DNA of 12,076 nucleotides from an uncultured bacterium (GCA_905215675.1 CAJMRA010000033.1:1-12076), one strand, 5' to 3'. Counted from the first letter of the stretch, positions 1 through 5,771 are shown. Numbers and translations are program-made. The notes: a model not told the origin generated them from the sequence alone.

Positions 1-50
1 GACAGGCCGTATGGTTTGAAACGCGCAGCGTTTCAAACTGAAATTGCTCT
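1..50 (+). repeat. Dispersed hairpin repeat, copy A (left end cut by window)
   Basis: This is one of four related intergenic elements in the window. It opens with the shared spacer GACAGGCCGTATG, followed by a perfect 11-bp hairpin: GTTTGAAACGC (14-24), loop gca, GCGTTTCAAAC (28-38), then CTGAAA. In copies B and C a second, GC-rich hairpin precedes the spacer; here that part would lie outside the window. The copy sits just downstream of nikO on the minus strand. Neither strand has a T run directly after the hairpin, so it does not look like an ordinary intrinsic terminator. The element family is seen directly in the sequence; its function is unknown. Confidence 0.8.
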
Positions 51-65
51 ATTTTGGGGGGAAGG

Positions 66-88
66 CAAAACGCCCTATTCCGGGGCGT
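66..88 (-). terminator. Possible weak terminator overlapping the nikO stop
   Basis: On the minus strand a 6-bp stem (ACGCCC at 83-88 on that strand's sense, pairing with GGGCGT at 70-75) encloses the nikO stop codon. It is followed directly by TTTTG. The stem is short and the T run is only four bases, so termination would be inefficient at best. The adjacent repeat copy A could add a further structured 3' end to the transcript. Confidence 0.3.
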
Positions 89-827
89 CGGGGTGCCAGT
101 GGGGTTCGTTGCCGCGCGGATGAATATGGGTATGGCTGTGCCGGAAGTCCGGGGCGCAGGGGAGCAGGCGGCCGTCCCGGATGGTCATGTAGCTGTCACA
201 GACGCGGGAGAGAAAATCCCAGTCATGGGAAATGACGATGCGCGCCGTGTCCAGACGGCACAGAATGTCGGTGATGCGCTGCCGGGCCGTCATGTCCAGC
301 CCGTTGGTGGGTTCGTCCAGCAGCAGGGCTTCCGGCTGCATGGCGAGAACGGTCGCCAGGGAGACGAGTTTTTTTTCGCCGCCGGACAGGCGATGCGTCA
401 GGCGCTCTTCAAAGCCGTCGAGGCCGAGGGCGCGCAGGGTCCGCAGGGCCGTTTCCCGCGCTTCGTCGGGCGCGCAGCCCAGATTGAGCGGACCGAAGGC
501 CACGTCTTCAAGCACGGTGGGAAAAAAGAGCTGATCCTCGGCATGCTGGAGGACAAAGCCGACCTTGCAGCGCAGGGCGTGAAAATCCCTTTCTCCGCGC
601 AGTTCCCGCCCGTGAAAGAGAACGACGCCCTGCTGCGGCTGCAACAGACCGGTGATGCAGCGGAAAAGCGTTGTCTTGCCGCTGCCGTTGGGGCCGTACA
701 GGCCCATATGCCGTCCGGCGACAAGGGAAAAGTCGACATCCTTCAGGACGGGACGCGGGCCGTCTTCGTGGTCGTAGGCAACGGAGATGTGCTTGAGCTG
801 AAATATGGCGGAGTCCTGAGGCTGCAT
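75..827 (-). CDS. nikO: NikO/CbiO-type ATPase of an ECF nickel (cobalt) transporter
   Basis: This is the ATP-hydrolysing subunit that powers the nickel/cobalt importer at the inner face of the membrane (250 aa, close to the usual family size). Walker A is GPNGSGKTT at residues 45-53. The Q-loop lies in VGFVLQHAEDQ. The ABC signature LSGGEKK is followed by Walker B LLLDEPTNGLD, and the H-loop is in VISHDWDF. The ATG start shares one base with the nikQ stop (TGATG), pointing to coupled translation. It is the last gene of nikKMLQO. An unusual feature is the C-terminal tail, residues 228-250, with six histidines (HSHTHIHP and PHWHP), which could bind metal. Sequence alone cannot separate nickel from cobalt; the neighbouring nikK and nikL favour nickel. 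Confidence 0.93.
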   Translation of the reverse strand: MQPQDSAIFQLKHISVAYDHEDGPRPVLKDVDFSLVAGRHMGLYGPNGSGKTTLFRCITGLLQPQQGVVLFHGRELRGERDFHALRCKVGFVLQHAEDQLFFPTVLEDVAFGPLNLGCAPDEARETALRTLRALGLDGFEERLTHRLSGGEKKLVSLATVLAMQPEALLLDEPTNGLDMTARQRITDILCRLDTARIVISHDWDFLSRVCDSYMTIRDGRLLPCAPDFRHSHTHIHPRGNEPHWHPDAPE

Positions 828-1582
828 CAGCGTATTCCCGCATATTCTGTCCAGAGGATGCCCGCCAGACAGAGCAGAAGTCCAAGGGAAAAAGCAATAT
901 CAAGCGGGCCCACTGAAAAGCGGGCCACGGAATGGAAGCGTCCGGCAAAGCCGCGCAACAGCATGGCCTCGCGCGTGCGCCGGGCCCGCTCATGGCTGCG
1001 CACCAGCAGCAGCCCCAGCAGCGAGGCAAACGTGCGGTAGGTGTGCATGTCGCTGCGGGGGCGGAAGCCGCGCAGGCGCGCCGCCGTCATGAGCGTGCGC
1101 CATTCTTCGGCCAGCAGGTGCACATAGCGTCCCGTGAACAGAAAGAGAAACACGAGCTTGCGGGGACAGCGCAGACGCTCCAGCGCATGCCCGAATTCCG
1201 AAGGCGGCATGGTGGCGATCAGGGCAAGAAAGGCGCAGACCACGGCGTTGGACTTGAGCGTCACCAGAAGGGAAAGGCGGATGCCCTCGGCGGTGACATT
1301 CAGGAATCCCCATTGCCAGACGGACGTCCCCGGCGTCGTCCAGGGCGTCGTCAGCCAGAGAAAAAGAATGAAGGCATTGACGGCGGCCAGACGACGCAGC
1401 AGGGGACGCAGCGGGGGGCGGGCAAGCGGCAGCAGACAGACTCCCAGTCCCAGCCCCAGCGCGGCGGAGGTCAGCTGATGCAGCGGTGCCAGCGTAACGG
1501 CCAGCGCCGCCGCCAGCAGCAGACGCAGACGCGGGTCCCGCCGCCGCAGAAAGGAGGGGCGCACAAAGGGGTGATCGAACAT
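827..1582 (-). CDS. nikQ: NikQ/CbiQ transmembrane coupling (T) subunit
   Basis: This is the T component that couples ATP hydrolysis by NikO to substrate movement through NikM. The 251-aa protein has several hydrophobic segments (about residues 19-35, 40-54, 66-80, 103-125, 143-157 and 227-243). The two cytoplasmic coupling motifs of ECF T proteins are visible as LRGFRPR (170-176) and LRGFAGR (209-215), corresponding to the family's Ala-Arg-Gly motifs. The ATG lies 9 bases after the nikL stop and has no clear Shine-Dalgarno sequence, so it probably relies on translational coupling. Its stop overlaps the nikO start by one base. The family is named CbiQ when linked to cobalt uptake; I use NikQ because of the gene set around it. 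Confidence 0.9.
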   Translation of the reverse strand: MFDHPFVRPSFLRRRDPRLRLLLAAALAVTLAPLHQLTSAALGLGLGVCLLPLARPPLRPLLRRLAAVNAFILFLWLTTPWTTPGTSVWQWGFLNVTAEGIRLSLLVTLKSNAVVCAFLALIATMPPSEFGHALERLRCPRKLVFLFLFTGRYVHLLAEEWRTLMTAARLRGFRPRSDMHTYRTFASLLGLLLVRSHERARRTREAMLLRGFAGRFHSVARFSVGPLDIAFSLGLLLCLAGILWTEYAGIR

Positions 1583-1591
1583 GGGCGCATG

Positions 1592-2251
1592 TTACGGGCG
1601 ACGACGGGCAAAGTACAGTCCCATACCCGCCAGTCCCATGATCCAGCCCAGACCGCCGATAATGTCCTGAAGGCGCGGTCCTTCCTGTCCGCGTGCCGCC
1701 AGTTCCCGGCGAATGGGACCGAGCTGGCGCTCCAGCGCCGCGTTGACGACGGCGGTCAGTTCTTCCCGCGTCAGGGTCAGGGGCTGTGTGGCGGTGGCGT
1801 CCGTCCGGGACGGCGTGCCCGCGCCCGTGGTCGTGGTCGCGGGCGCGGGCGTCGGCGGCGACGCGGAACCGGCGGCCGGAGAGATTCCGGCAAATTCGGC
1901 GGCCTCCATGCGCCATTCGTTCTGATGGCCTTCCCCCGCATTGATGCGGATGCGCAGGCCGTGTCCGTTGCGGACGGCCTGCGGCACGGGAAAGGCAAAG
2001 CGACCGTCGTCGTCGGTGGTTCCGCGCAGCAGTTCGCCGCCGTCGGCATCGTCAAGGACAATGACGGTTCCGCCCTTGACCGGGGAATTGCGGCGGAAGC
2101 TGCATTCCGTCACGACGGTATCGCCTTCCAGCCAGGCAAAGATATTGACCCGATGCGCCTGAGCGGCGTCGGCGCGGCACAGGCACAGAACGGCGAACAG
2201 GAGGGCGGCGGCAAGGCGGGCGCGGCCCCGCAACAGGGAGAAAATGCTCAT
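1592..2251 (-). CDS. nikL: NikL-type periplasmic accessory protein of the nickel ECF transporter
   Basis: This is an accessory subunit seen in NikKMLQO-type nickel importers (219 aa). Residues 1-32 form a signal peptide ending AQA, so the predicted mature protein starts with His33. A compact beta-rich domain of carboxypeptidase-regulatory type follows (about 33-110, with GGTVIVLDDADGG and DDDGRFAFPVP). Next is a Thr/Pro/Ala linker (about 125-155), then a charged, helix-prone stretch (EELTAVVNAALERQLGPIRREL). It ends in a membrane helix closed by RRRP, which should anchor it facing the periplasm. The start was chosen because ATG at 2251 overlaps the nikM stop as ATGA, has GGAG 9 bases upstream and begins the signal peptide; the reading frame stays open further upstream inside nikM but is not coding there. 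Confidence 0.82.
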   Translation of the reverse strand: MSIFSLLRGRARLAAALLFAVLCLCRADAAQAHRVNIFAWLEGDTVVTECSFRRNSPVKGGTVIVLDDADGGELLRGTTDDDGRFAFPVPQAVRNGHGLRIRINAGEGHQNEWRMEAAEFAGISPAAGSASPPTPAPATTTTGAGTPSRTDATATQPLTLTREELTAVVNAALERQLGPIRRELAARGQEGPRLQDIIGGLGWIMGLAGMGLYFARRRP

Positions 2252-2883
2252 TGATTCCGACTCCGGGAAGCGTCCGGCTGCGCCATGCGCAGCATTTCCG
2301 GGCGGACGCGTGCGATAAAGGACACCGTAAACATGGTGATCACCCCTTCCACCAGCATGATCGGCGCATGCGCGGCCAGCAGGAGACCGGCGGCCGTCTG
2401 AAAGCCTTCGTCCGTAAAGGCCAGCGCCAGCGCCGTCAGCACGGCGGCCAGGGCCACGCCGAGCATGCCGCCGCAGAAGGCGGCGACGCGCAGTCCGGTC
2501 GTTCCGGGAAAGACGCGCCGGATGCCCCGGTAGGCATACCATGCGAGAACGCCGGAAAAGCCCATGGTGAAGGTATTGACGCCCAGCACGGTGATGCCGC
2601 CGAACTGGAACAGCAGGGCCTGCAGCAGCAGCGCCACGAGGATGGAGGGAAAGGCCGCCCAGCCCAGCAGCACGCCCACCAGCCCGTTGAGTACAAGATG
2701 CGTGCTGGCAAGACCTATGGGCACATGAATGAGCGAGCCCACGAAAAACGCGGCCGAAAGAATGCCCACGCCGATCAGCCGGTCATATTCCAGCTTGCGC
2801 AGGCCCAGCGCCGTTCCGGCAACGGCCAGTACCGCCCCGGTTCCCAGAACGGCGGGTGAAAGAACGCCTTCCGCAATATGCAT
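2248..2883 (-). CDS. nikM: NikM/CbiM substrate-specific membrane subunit
   Basis: This is the metal-selecting S component of the importer (211 aa). The N-terminus MHIAEG matches the hallmark of the CbiM/NikM family, in which the first residues, including His2, coordinate the metal ion. Further family signatures are VPIGLASTHLVLNGLVGVLLG, FGGITVLGVNTFTMGFSG and APIMLVEGVITM. About six to seven hydrophobic helices are visible. The length fits a stand-alone M protein rather than an M-N fusion; NikL and NikK take the place of NikN here. A GGAGAG ribosome site lies about 9-11 bases before the ATG. The gene is separated from nikK by 200 bases containing repeat copy B, while its stop overlaps the nikL start by 4 bases. 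Confidence 0.93.
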   Translation of the reverse strand: MHIAEGVLSPAVLGTGAVLAVAGTALGLRKLEYDRLIGVGILSAAFFVGSLIHVPIGLASTHLVLNGLVGVLLGWAAFPSILVALLLQALLFQFGGITVLGVNTFTMGFSGVLAWYAYRGIRRVFPGTTGLRVAAFCGGMLGVALAAVLTALALAFTDEGFQTAAGLLLAAHAPIMLVEGVITMFTVSFIARVRPEMLRMAQPDASRSRNQ

Positions 2884-2913
2884 GGCAGGTTGCTCTCCGT
2901 TGGTGATTGCCGC

Positions 2914-2975
2914 GCTCCGGGCGGGAGAATGGACGAGATTGTCGGCGGACGATCGCCCGGATACCGTCCCGGAGC
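2914..2975 (-). promoter_or_regulatory. Inverted repeat in the nikM leader (possible RNA structure)
   Basis: On the minus strand GCTCCGGG (2968-2975) can pair perfectly with CCCGGAGC (2914-2921) across 46 bases. Inside it a shorter stem, GGACG with CGTCC, can form. The arms stand between repeat copy B and the nikM ribosome site. It does not match a riboswitch class I can recognise, including cobalamin and NiCo aptamers. It may be chance in GC-rich DNA, or a structured leader that sets nikMLQO expression. Confidence 0.3.
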
Positions 2976-2980
2976 ATGTT

Positions 2981-3063
2981 CAGTCTGAAACGCGTTGCGT
3001 TTCAAATCATACGGCCTGTCGTTTCGCGGAAAAAGCGCGGTATTTCCGCGAAACGACAGGCCG
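2981..3063 (-). repeat. Dispersed double-hairpin repeat, copy B, inside the nik operon
   Basis: This is the most complete copy of the element and lies between nikK and nikM. It has two hairpins on opposite sides of the shared spacer. Hairpin 1 is a perfect 21-bp stem (arms 3012-3032 and 3043-3063, loop 3033-3042); its arms include CGCGGAAA and CGACAGGCC. Hairpin 2 is TGAAACGC (2986-2993), loop gtt, GCGTTTCA (2997-3004). Read on the minus strand the order is hairpin 1, CGACAGGCCGTATGATT, hairpin 2, so this copy is inverted relative to A, C and D. No T run follows either hairpin in the nik transcription direction. Confidence 0.85.
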
Positions 3064-3083
3064 GGCGGCGTTATGCCGTCGTC

Positions 3084-3854
3084 TTATTTGCCGCGGGGAG
3101 CGACAAATTCCATCCAGAGGACGGCCCCGAGTTCCACATCCTTGGGGCTGCCCTTGTAGTCCATCTTTTCGGCGGCGGTGTTCAGCGCGGCAAAGCCCCA
3201 CCATCCGGCCCACGGGACGCTGTAGGAAAAGACGCCGTTTTCATCGGCCTTGATGGTCTGCGTCACAAAATAGGCGTTGGGCGGCGTGTGGCGCTGTCCC
3301 TTGTTGTAGCATTCCACCTCGACGAGAGCGCCGGGCACGGGCTTGCCGTCCAGCAGCACGCGTCCCTGAAAGAGGTTGCCCGCATAATTGGCAAAGGGGC
3401 GCGTCAGCGGTTCGATTTCCGTTTTCAGGCCCAGGGGTTCGTCCCAGCCCTCTTCATCGCCGAAAGCTCCCACAATGGTCTTGGTATAGTGAATGATATA
3501 GCAGTCTTCGGCAGGCTCGAAATAGGGCGTCGGTTCCATGGCGAACTGATAGACGCCGGGGCGTTTCAGCGTATAGGAGGCCTGCCATGCCTGATGCCCC
3601 ATGACCTTTGCCGGGGCGAGCAGTTTCCCGAGGTCTTCCTTTTTGCCGCCCACGGTGACGCTGAAGGCCTTGGGAGCGGCCATGTCCATGCCCTGCATTT
3701 CCATGGGATGGGAGAAGGACAGTTCCAGCTTGAGGGCGGCGTCCTTCTTTTCCATGACGCTGGAGGACGAAGGGATGATCATGCCGAAATGGGCCTCGGC
3801 CTGCGAGGCGCAGCAAAGCAGCAGGGCCAGGCCCGCGCAGCACGTTTTCCACAT
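3084..3854 (-). CDS. nikK: NikK-type periplasmic nickel uptake protein (DUF4198 family)
   Basis: This is a periplasmic component of the nickel importer (256 aa), the first gene of nikKMLQO. The signal peptide (residues 1-21, hydrophobic ALLLCCASQ) ends AEA, giving a predicted mature N-terminus at His22. Family features are the Met/His-rich segment SHPMEMQGMDMAAPKAF (about 48-64), a beta-rich body with PGVYQFAMEPTPYFEP, and a C-terminal Ig-like/regulatory domain (GRVLLDGKPVPGALVEVE and ADENGVFSYSVPWAGWWGFAA). A good AGGAG site lies 9 bases before the ATG; GGAG there can pair with CTCC just before the start codon, a minor structure. A role as metal-binding partner of NikM is known for the gene arrangement but inferred here. 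The transcript probably starts in the AT-rich region near 3926-3960. Confidence 0.85.
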   Translation of the reverse strand: MWKTCCAGLALLLCCASQAEAHFGMIIPSSSSVMEKKDAALKLELSFSHPMEMQGMDMAAPKAFSVTVGGKKEDLGKLLAPAKVMGHQAWQASYTLKRPGVYQFAMEPTPYFEPAEDCYIIHYTKTIVGAFGDEEGWDEPLGLKTEIEPLTRPFANYAGNLFQGRVLLDGKPVPGALVEVECYNKGQRHTPPNAYFVTQTIKADENGVFSYSVPWAGWWGFAALNTAAEKMDYKGSPKDVELGAVLWMEFVAPRGK

Positions 3855-3925
3855 GGGAGTATTCTCCTGACGGTTGCGGGTGAATCAAGACGGGCCACGG
3901 GCCCGGCGGCGCATATGCAGGGCAT

Positions 3926-3957
3926 AGGTAACACGATTTTTAAAAAGATAGCAACAA
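3926..3957 (-). promoter_or_regulatory. Probable nikK promoter/operator region with a GTGTTAC motif
   Basis: This is the only AT-rich patch upstream of nikK. On the minus strand it reads TTGCTA (3949-3954), a TTTTTAAAAA tract, then GTGTTAC (3928-3934). TTGCTA could be a poor -35 element, but the matching -10 (TTACCT, 17-base spacer) is weak. GTGTTAC resembles half-sites I recall for NikR regulators of deltaproteobacteria. The other expected half-site at 13-15 bases is absent; only a degenerate direct copy, TTGTTGC (3951-3957), is seen 16 bases away. Nickel control through NikR is therefore an inference. Confidence 0.35.
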
Positions 3958-3992
3958 GAGAAATCAGGGCCGCCGGAAAGACGGCTCCTTTT

Positions 3993-4066
3993 GCGCGGAA
4001 AAACGCGCTTTTTCCGCGAAGCGGCAGGCCGTATGATTGGAAACGCAACGCGTTTCAAGCTGAAAA
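3993..4066 (+). repeat. Dispersed double-hairpin repeat, copy C
   Basis: Same element as copy B, in the opposite orientation. Hairpin 1 has a perfect 10-bp stem: CGCGGAAAAA (3994-4003), loop cgcgc, TTTTTCCGCG (4009-4018). The spacer AAGCGGCAGGCCGTATGATT follows. Hairpin 2 is GAAACGC (4040-4046), loop aac, GCGTTTC (4050-4056), then AAGCTGAAAATA. It lies between the 5' side of nikK and the 3' side of nspC. On the minus strand hairpin 1 is preceded by A residues in its stem but lacks a following T run, so I do not call it a terminator. Confidence 0.82.
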
Positions 4067-4249
4067 TACCCTTGACGGCTGCGGAAGCGGGGCCGAAAAG
4101 GCCGGGCCGGAAAGTGCGGGATCGAAAACGGAAGTCCGATCCCGCCTTCCTGCCGGAATGCGTTCGGCGCGTGGTGGAAAGGCGTCCGGGCCGTGCGGAC
4201 CGGCGATGAAAGCGGGAGGCGATGCTCCCCCAGGTCGCGGCCGGGGACG
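4067..4249. other. Non-coding stretch downstream of nspC
   Basis: With copy C and the nikK upstream region, this completes the 395-base gap between nikK and nspC. I see no credible gene here: the open frames crossing it lack a start with a ribosome site and match no family. Apart from the hairpin at 4116-4145, it holds only short GC-rich inverted repeats such as GGCC-gaaaa-GGCC near 4092-4104 and a 5-bp GGGAG/CTCCC pair close to the nspC stop. Confidence 0.6.
4116..4145 (-). terminator. Hairpin downstream of nspC, possible terminator
   Basis: A perfect 9-bp stem, GCGGGATCG (4116-4124) with CGATCCCGC (4137-4145), encloses a 12-base loop. It lies about 105 bases beyond the nspC stop on the minus strand. 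Only ACTTTCC follows on that strand, so there is no real T run. It may end or protect the polyamine transcript, with low certainty. Confidence 0.35.
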
Positions 4250-5506
4250 TCAGGAAAGACGGTACTTGAAGTCTTCGTAGCCGAAACTTTTCAGAAGCCC
4301 GAACGAGGCCGAGGCCAGCGGGTCCGCCGCCCCGGGGGCGGCGTCCAGAACGCCGATGGAGGGCAGGCGCAGGCCGTTGAAGGTCGTCGTCTTGACCATG
4401 CTGTAAATGGCCATGTCGGCAAAGACAAGCCGCTGTCCCGGTTCCAGCGGCGCGGCAAAGGCGTATTCCCCGATGACGTCCCCGGCAAGGCAGGACTTCC
4501 CGGCAAGGCGGCAGGACCAGGCTTTTTCCCCGGGCTGTCCCGCCGTTTGCCAGCGGCCGTTTTCCTGCGCCATCACGTTGGGGCGGTAGGGCATTTCCAG
4601 CACGTCGGGCATGTGACAGGCGGCGGAAGTGTCCAGAACGGCAACGGGCATGTCGGCTTCCACGACGTCCAGCACGGTGGCGACAAGCCAGCCCGCATTG
4701 AGGGCGACGGCTTCGCCGGGTTCCAGATAGAGGCGGTCGGCATAGGTGGCGCGGAGCCGGGAGACGGTGCGACACAGGAGATCGACGTCATAGCCGGGCC
4801 GGGTGATGTGGTGGCCTCCGCCCATGTTCAGCCAGCGGCAGGCGCGCAGGTACGGCGCAAATTTTTGTTCCACGGCTTCCACGGTACGGGCGGCGGCGTC
4901 GGCGTCCTGTTCGCACAGGGTGTGCCAGTGCAGACCGGTAAGTCCGTCGGGCAGGCTGTCGGGCATGTGACGCGGCCGGATGCCCAGACGGGAGCCCGGC
5001 GAGCAGGGATTGTATATGGCGACGGCCCCTTCCGAATGTTCGGGATTGATGCGCAGTCCGCAGGTCACCATCCTGCCGGGCGCTCCGGCGGCCAGCGCGG
5101 CGGCGTTGTGGGCGGCGATGGTCGGCGCGAAGCGGTTCCACTGCGTCATCGAATTGAAGGTGATGTGATCCGCCAGCGACAGCAGTTCGGCCATTTCCTC
5201 GTCGCTCCAGGCGGCGGCAAAGGCGTGCACCTCGCCGCCGAAGCATTCGCGGGCGAGGCGGGCTTCATCCACGGAGCTGGCGCAGGCGCCGTACAGGGGC
5301 CCCTGCCCGCCGTGCGCGGGATCGCGCGTCAGCAGGGGAAAGACGCCCCAGGCGGCAAAGCCCTTGAGGGCCAGCAGGATGCGCGCGCCGCAGCGTTCCT
5401 GCACGTCCCGCAGGATGGCGGCGTTGGCGGCAAGACGCGGCGCGTCGATGACGAAACAGGGCGAGGGAACGCGGTCGGCGTCCTGAAGAAGTTGCAGGTA
5501 GTCCAT
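4250..5506 (-). CDS. nspC: Carboxynorspermidine (carboxyspermidine) decarboxylase
   Basis: This is a PLP-dependent decarboxylase of the alanine-racemase fold that removes CO2 from carboxynorspermidine or carboxyspermidine, the last step of this polyamine route. With the start used here it is 418 aa. The PLP lysine is K48 in LALKGFAAWGVF, matching the family's ALK-WGVF motif. Other motifs are HWHTLCEQ (193-200), NMGGGHH (227-233, phosphate binding), EPGEAV (262-267), DTSAACHMPD (292-301) and GKSCLAGDVIGEY (336-348, with the catalytic Cys339 region). The start at 5506 (MDYLQLL) brings the N-terminus into line with relatives; an in-frame ATG at 5539 would add 11 residues, and neither has a clear ribosome site. 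It lies downstream of the dehydrogenase gene, 265 bases away. Spermidine or norspermidine as product cannot be told from sequence. Confidence 0.9.
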   Translation of the reverse strand: MDYLQLLQDADRVPSPCFVIDAPRLAANAAILRDVQERCGARILLALKGFAAWGVFPLLTRDPAHGGQGPLYGACASSVDEARLARECFGGEVHAFAAAWSDEEMAELLSLADHITFNSMTQWNRFAPTIAAHNAAALAAGAPGRMVTCGLRINPEHSEGAVAIYNPCSPGSRLGIRPRHMPDSLPDGLTGLHWHTLCEQDADAAARTVEAVEQKFAPYLRACRWLNMGGGHHITRPGYDVDLLCRTVSRLRATYADRLYLEPGEAVALNAGWLVATVLDVVEADMPVAVLDTSAACHMPDVLEMPYRPNVMAQENGRWQTAGQPGEKAWSCRLAGKSCLAGDVIGEYAFAAPLEPGQRLVFADMAIYSMVKTTTFNGLRLPSIGVLDAAPGAADPLASASFGLLKSFGYEDFKYRLS

Positions 5507-5583
5507 AGGCGTGCTGTGGTATGCCCGGGAAACGCGCATGGCGTCTGTTCGGGCGGTGGAGAGGTGAACGCCATGCCGGGCGT

Positions 5584-5630
5584 GCGGCAGGCCGTGTGGT
5601 TTGCAACGCCTTGCGTTGCAAACTGAAAAG
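5584..5630 (+). repeat. Dispersed hairpin repeat, copy D
   Basis: It consists of GCGGCAGGCCGTGTG, then a perfect 11-bp hairpin GTTTGCAACGC (5599-5609), loop ctt, GCGTTGCAAAC (5613-5623), then TGAAAAGG. Compared with copy A, the stem carries A to C on one arm and the matching T to G on the other, so pairing is kept. The first hairpin seen in B and C is missing or unrecognisable. It sits between the two polyamine genes, upstream of nspC. Confidence 0.8.
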
Positions 5631-5650
5631 GCTCCGGGACGGGCGTTGCG

Positions 5651-5728
5651 GCAACGGCCGGCAAGGGAAGGTCTTCGCTTCCCCGCGAGGGGGAGAACGT
5701 CGCGGAGGCCGTCGTTCCCGGCTGTTGC
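5651..5728. repeat. Imperfect inverted repeat between the polyamine genes
   Basis: GCAACGGCCGG-caag-GGAA (5651-5669) is nearly the reverse complement of TTCCCGGCTGTTGC (5715-5728), with one mismatch and a 4-base bulge. The enclosed 45 bases contain a smaller CTTCCCC-gcgag-GGGGGAG hairpin. The whole could fold as one arm of an RNA in the dehydrogenase-nspC transcript. No function is known. Confidence 0.4.
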
Positions 5729-5761
5729 GCCGCGCGGCGGGGAAGTGCCGCGCGGCGGGGA
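5729..5761 (-). repeat. Tandem 15-base palindromic repeat just after the dehydrogenase stop
   Basis: GCCGCGCGGCGGGGA occurs twice, at 5729-5743 and 5747-5761. The first ten bases are self-complementary, so either copy can fold on its own level or the two can pair as a 10-bp stem with an 8-base loop. It begins about 10 bases after the stop codon of the dehydrogenase gene on the minus strand. With no T run it is not a standard terminator, but it could slow polymerase or protect the 3' end and so uncouple nspC from its upstream partner. Confidence 0.55.
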
Positions 5762-5771
5762 TATTTCTTGT

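Noticed and set aside
54..2254. Long plus-strand open frames across nikO, nikQ and nikL (to 440 codons)
   Set aside because: They lie opposite genes with clear family motifs, are rich in Gln/Gly/Arg low-complexity sequence typical of antisense frames in GC-rich DNA, and lack ribosome sites.
75..2883. Assigning the transporter to cobalt (cbiMQO) and cobalamin synthesis
   Set aside because: No cobalamin gene or B12 riboswitch is nearby, and the nikK and nikL partners fit the nickel type; cobalt cannot be excluded by sequence alone.
2986..4056. Repeat hairpins as intrinsic terminators
   Set aside because: None is followed by a T run on either strand, and one lies inside an apparent operon.
2907..4280. 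Plus-strand open frame of 457 codons spanning nikK and two repeat copies
   Set aside because: It reads through two hairpin repeats and opposite a well-supported gene; the repeated peptide it contains (KRVAFQIIRP-like) comes only from the DNA repeat.
1..5630. The shared repeats as a CRISPR array
   Set aside because: Copies are kilobases apart, lie between genes and are in mixed orientation, with no regular spacers and no cas gene.
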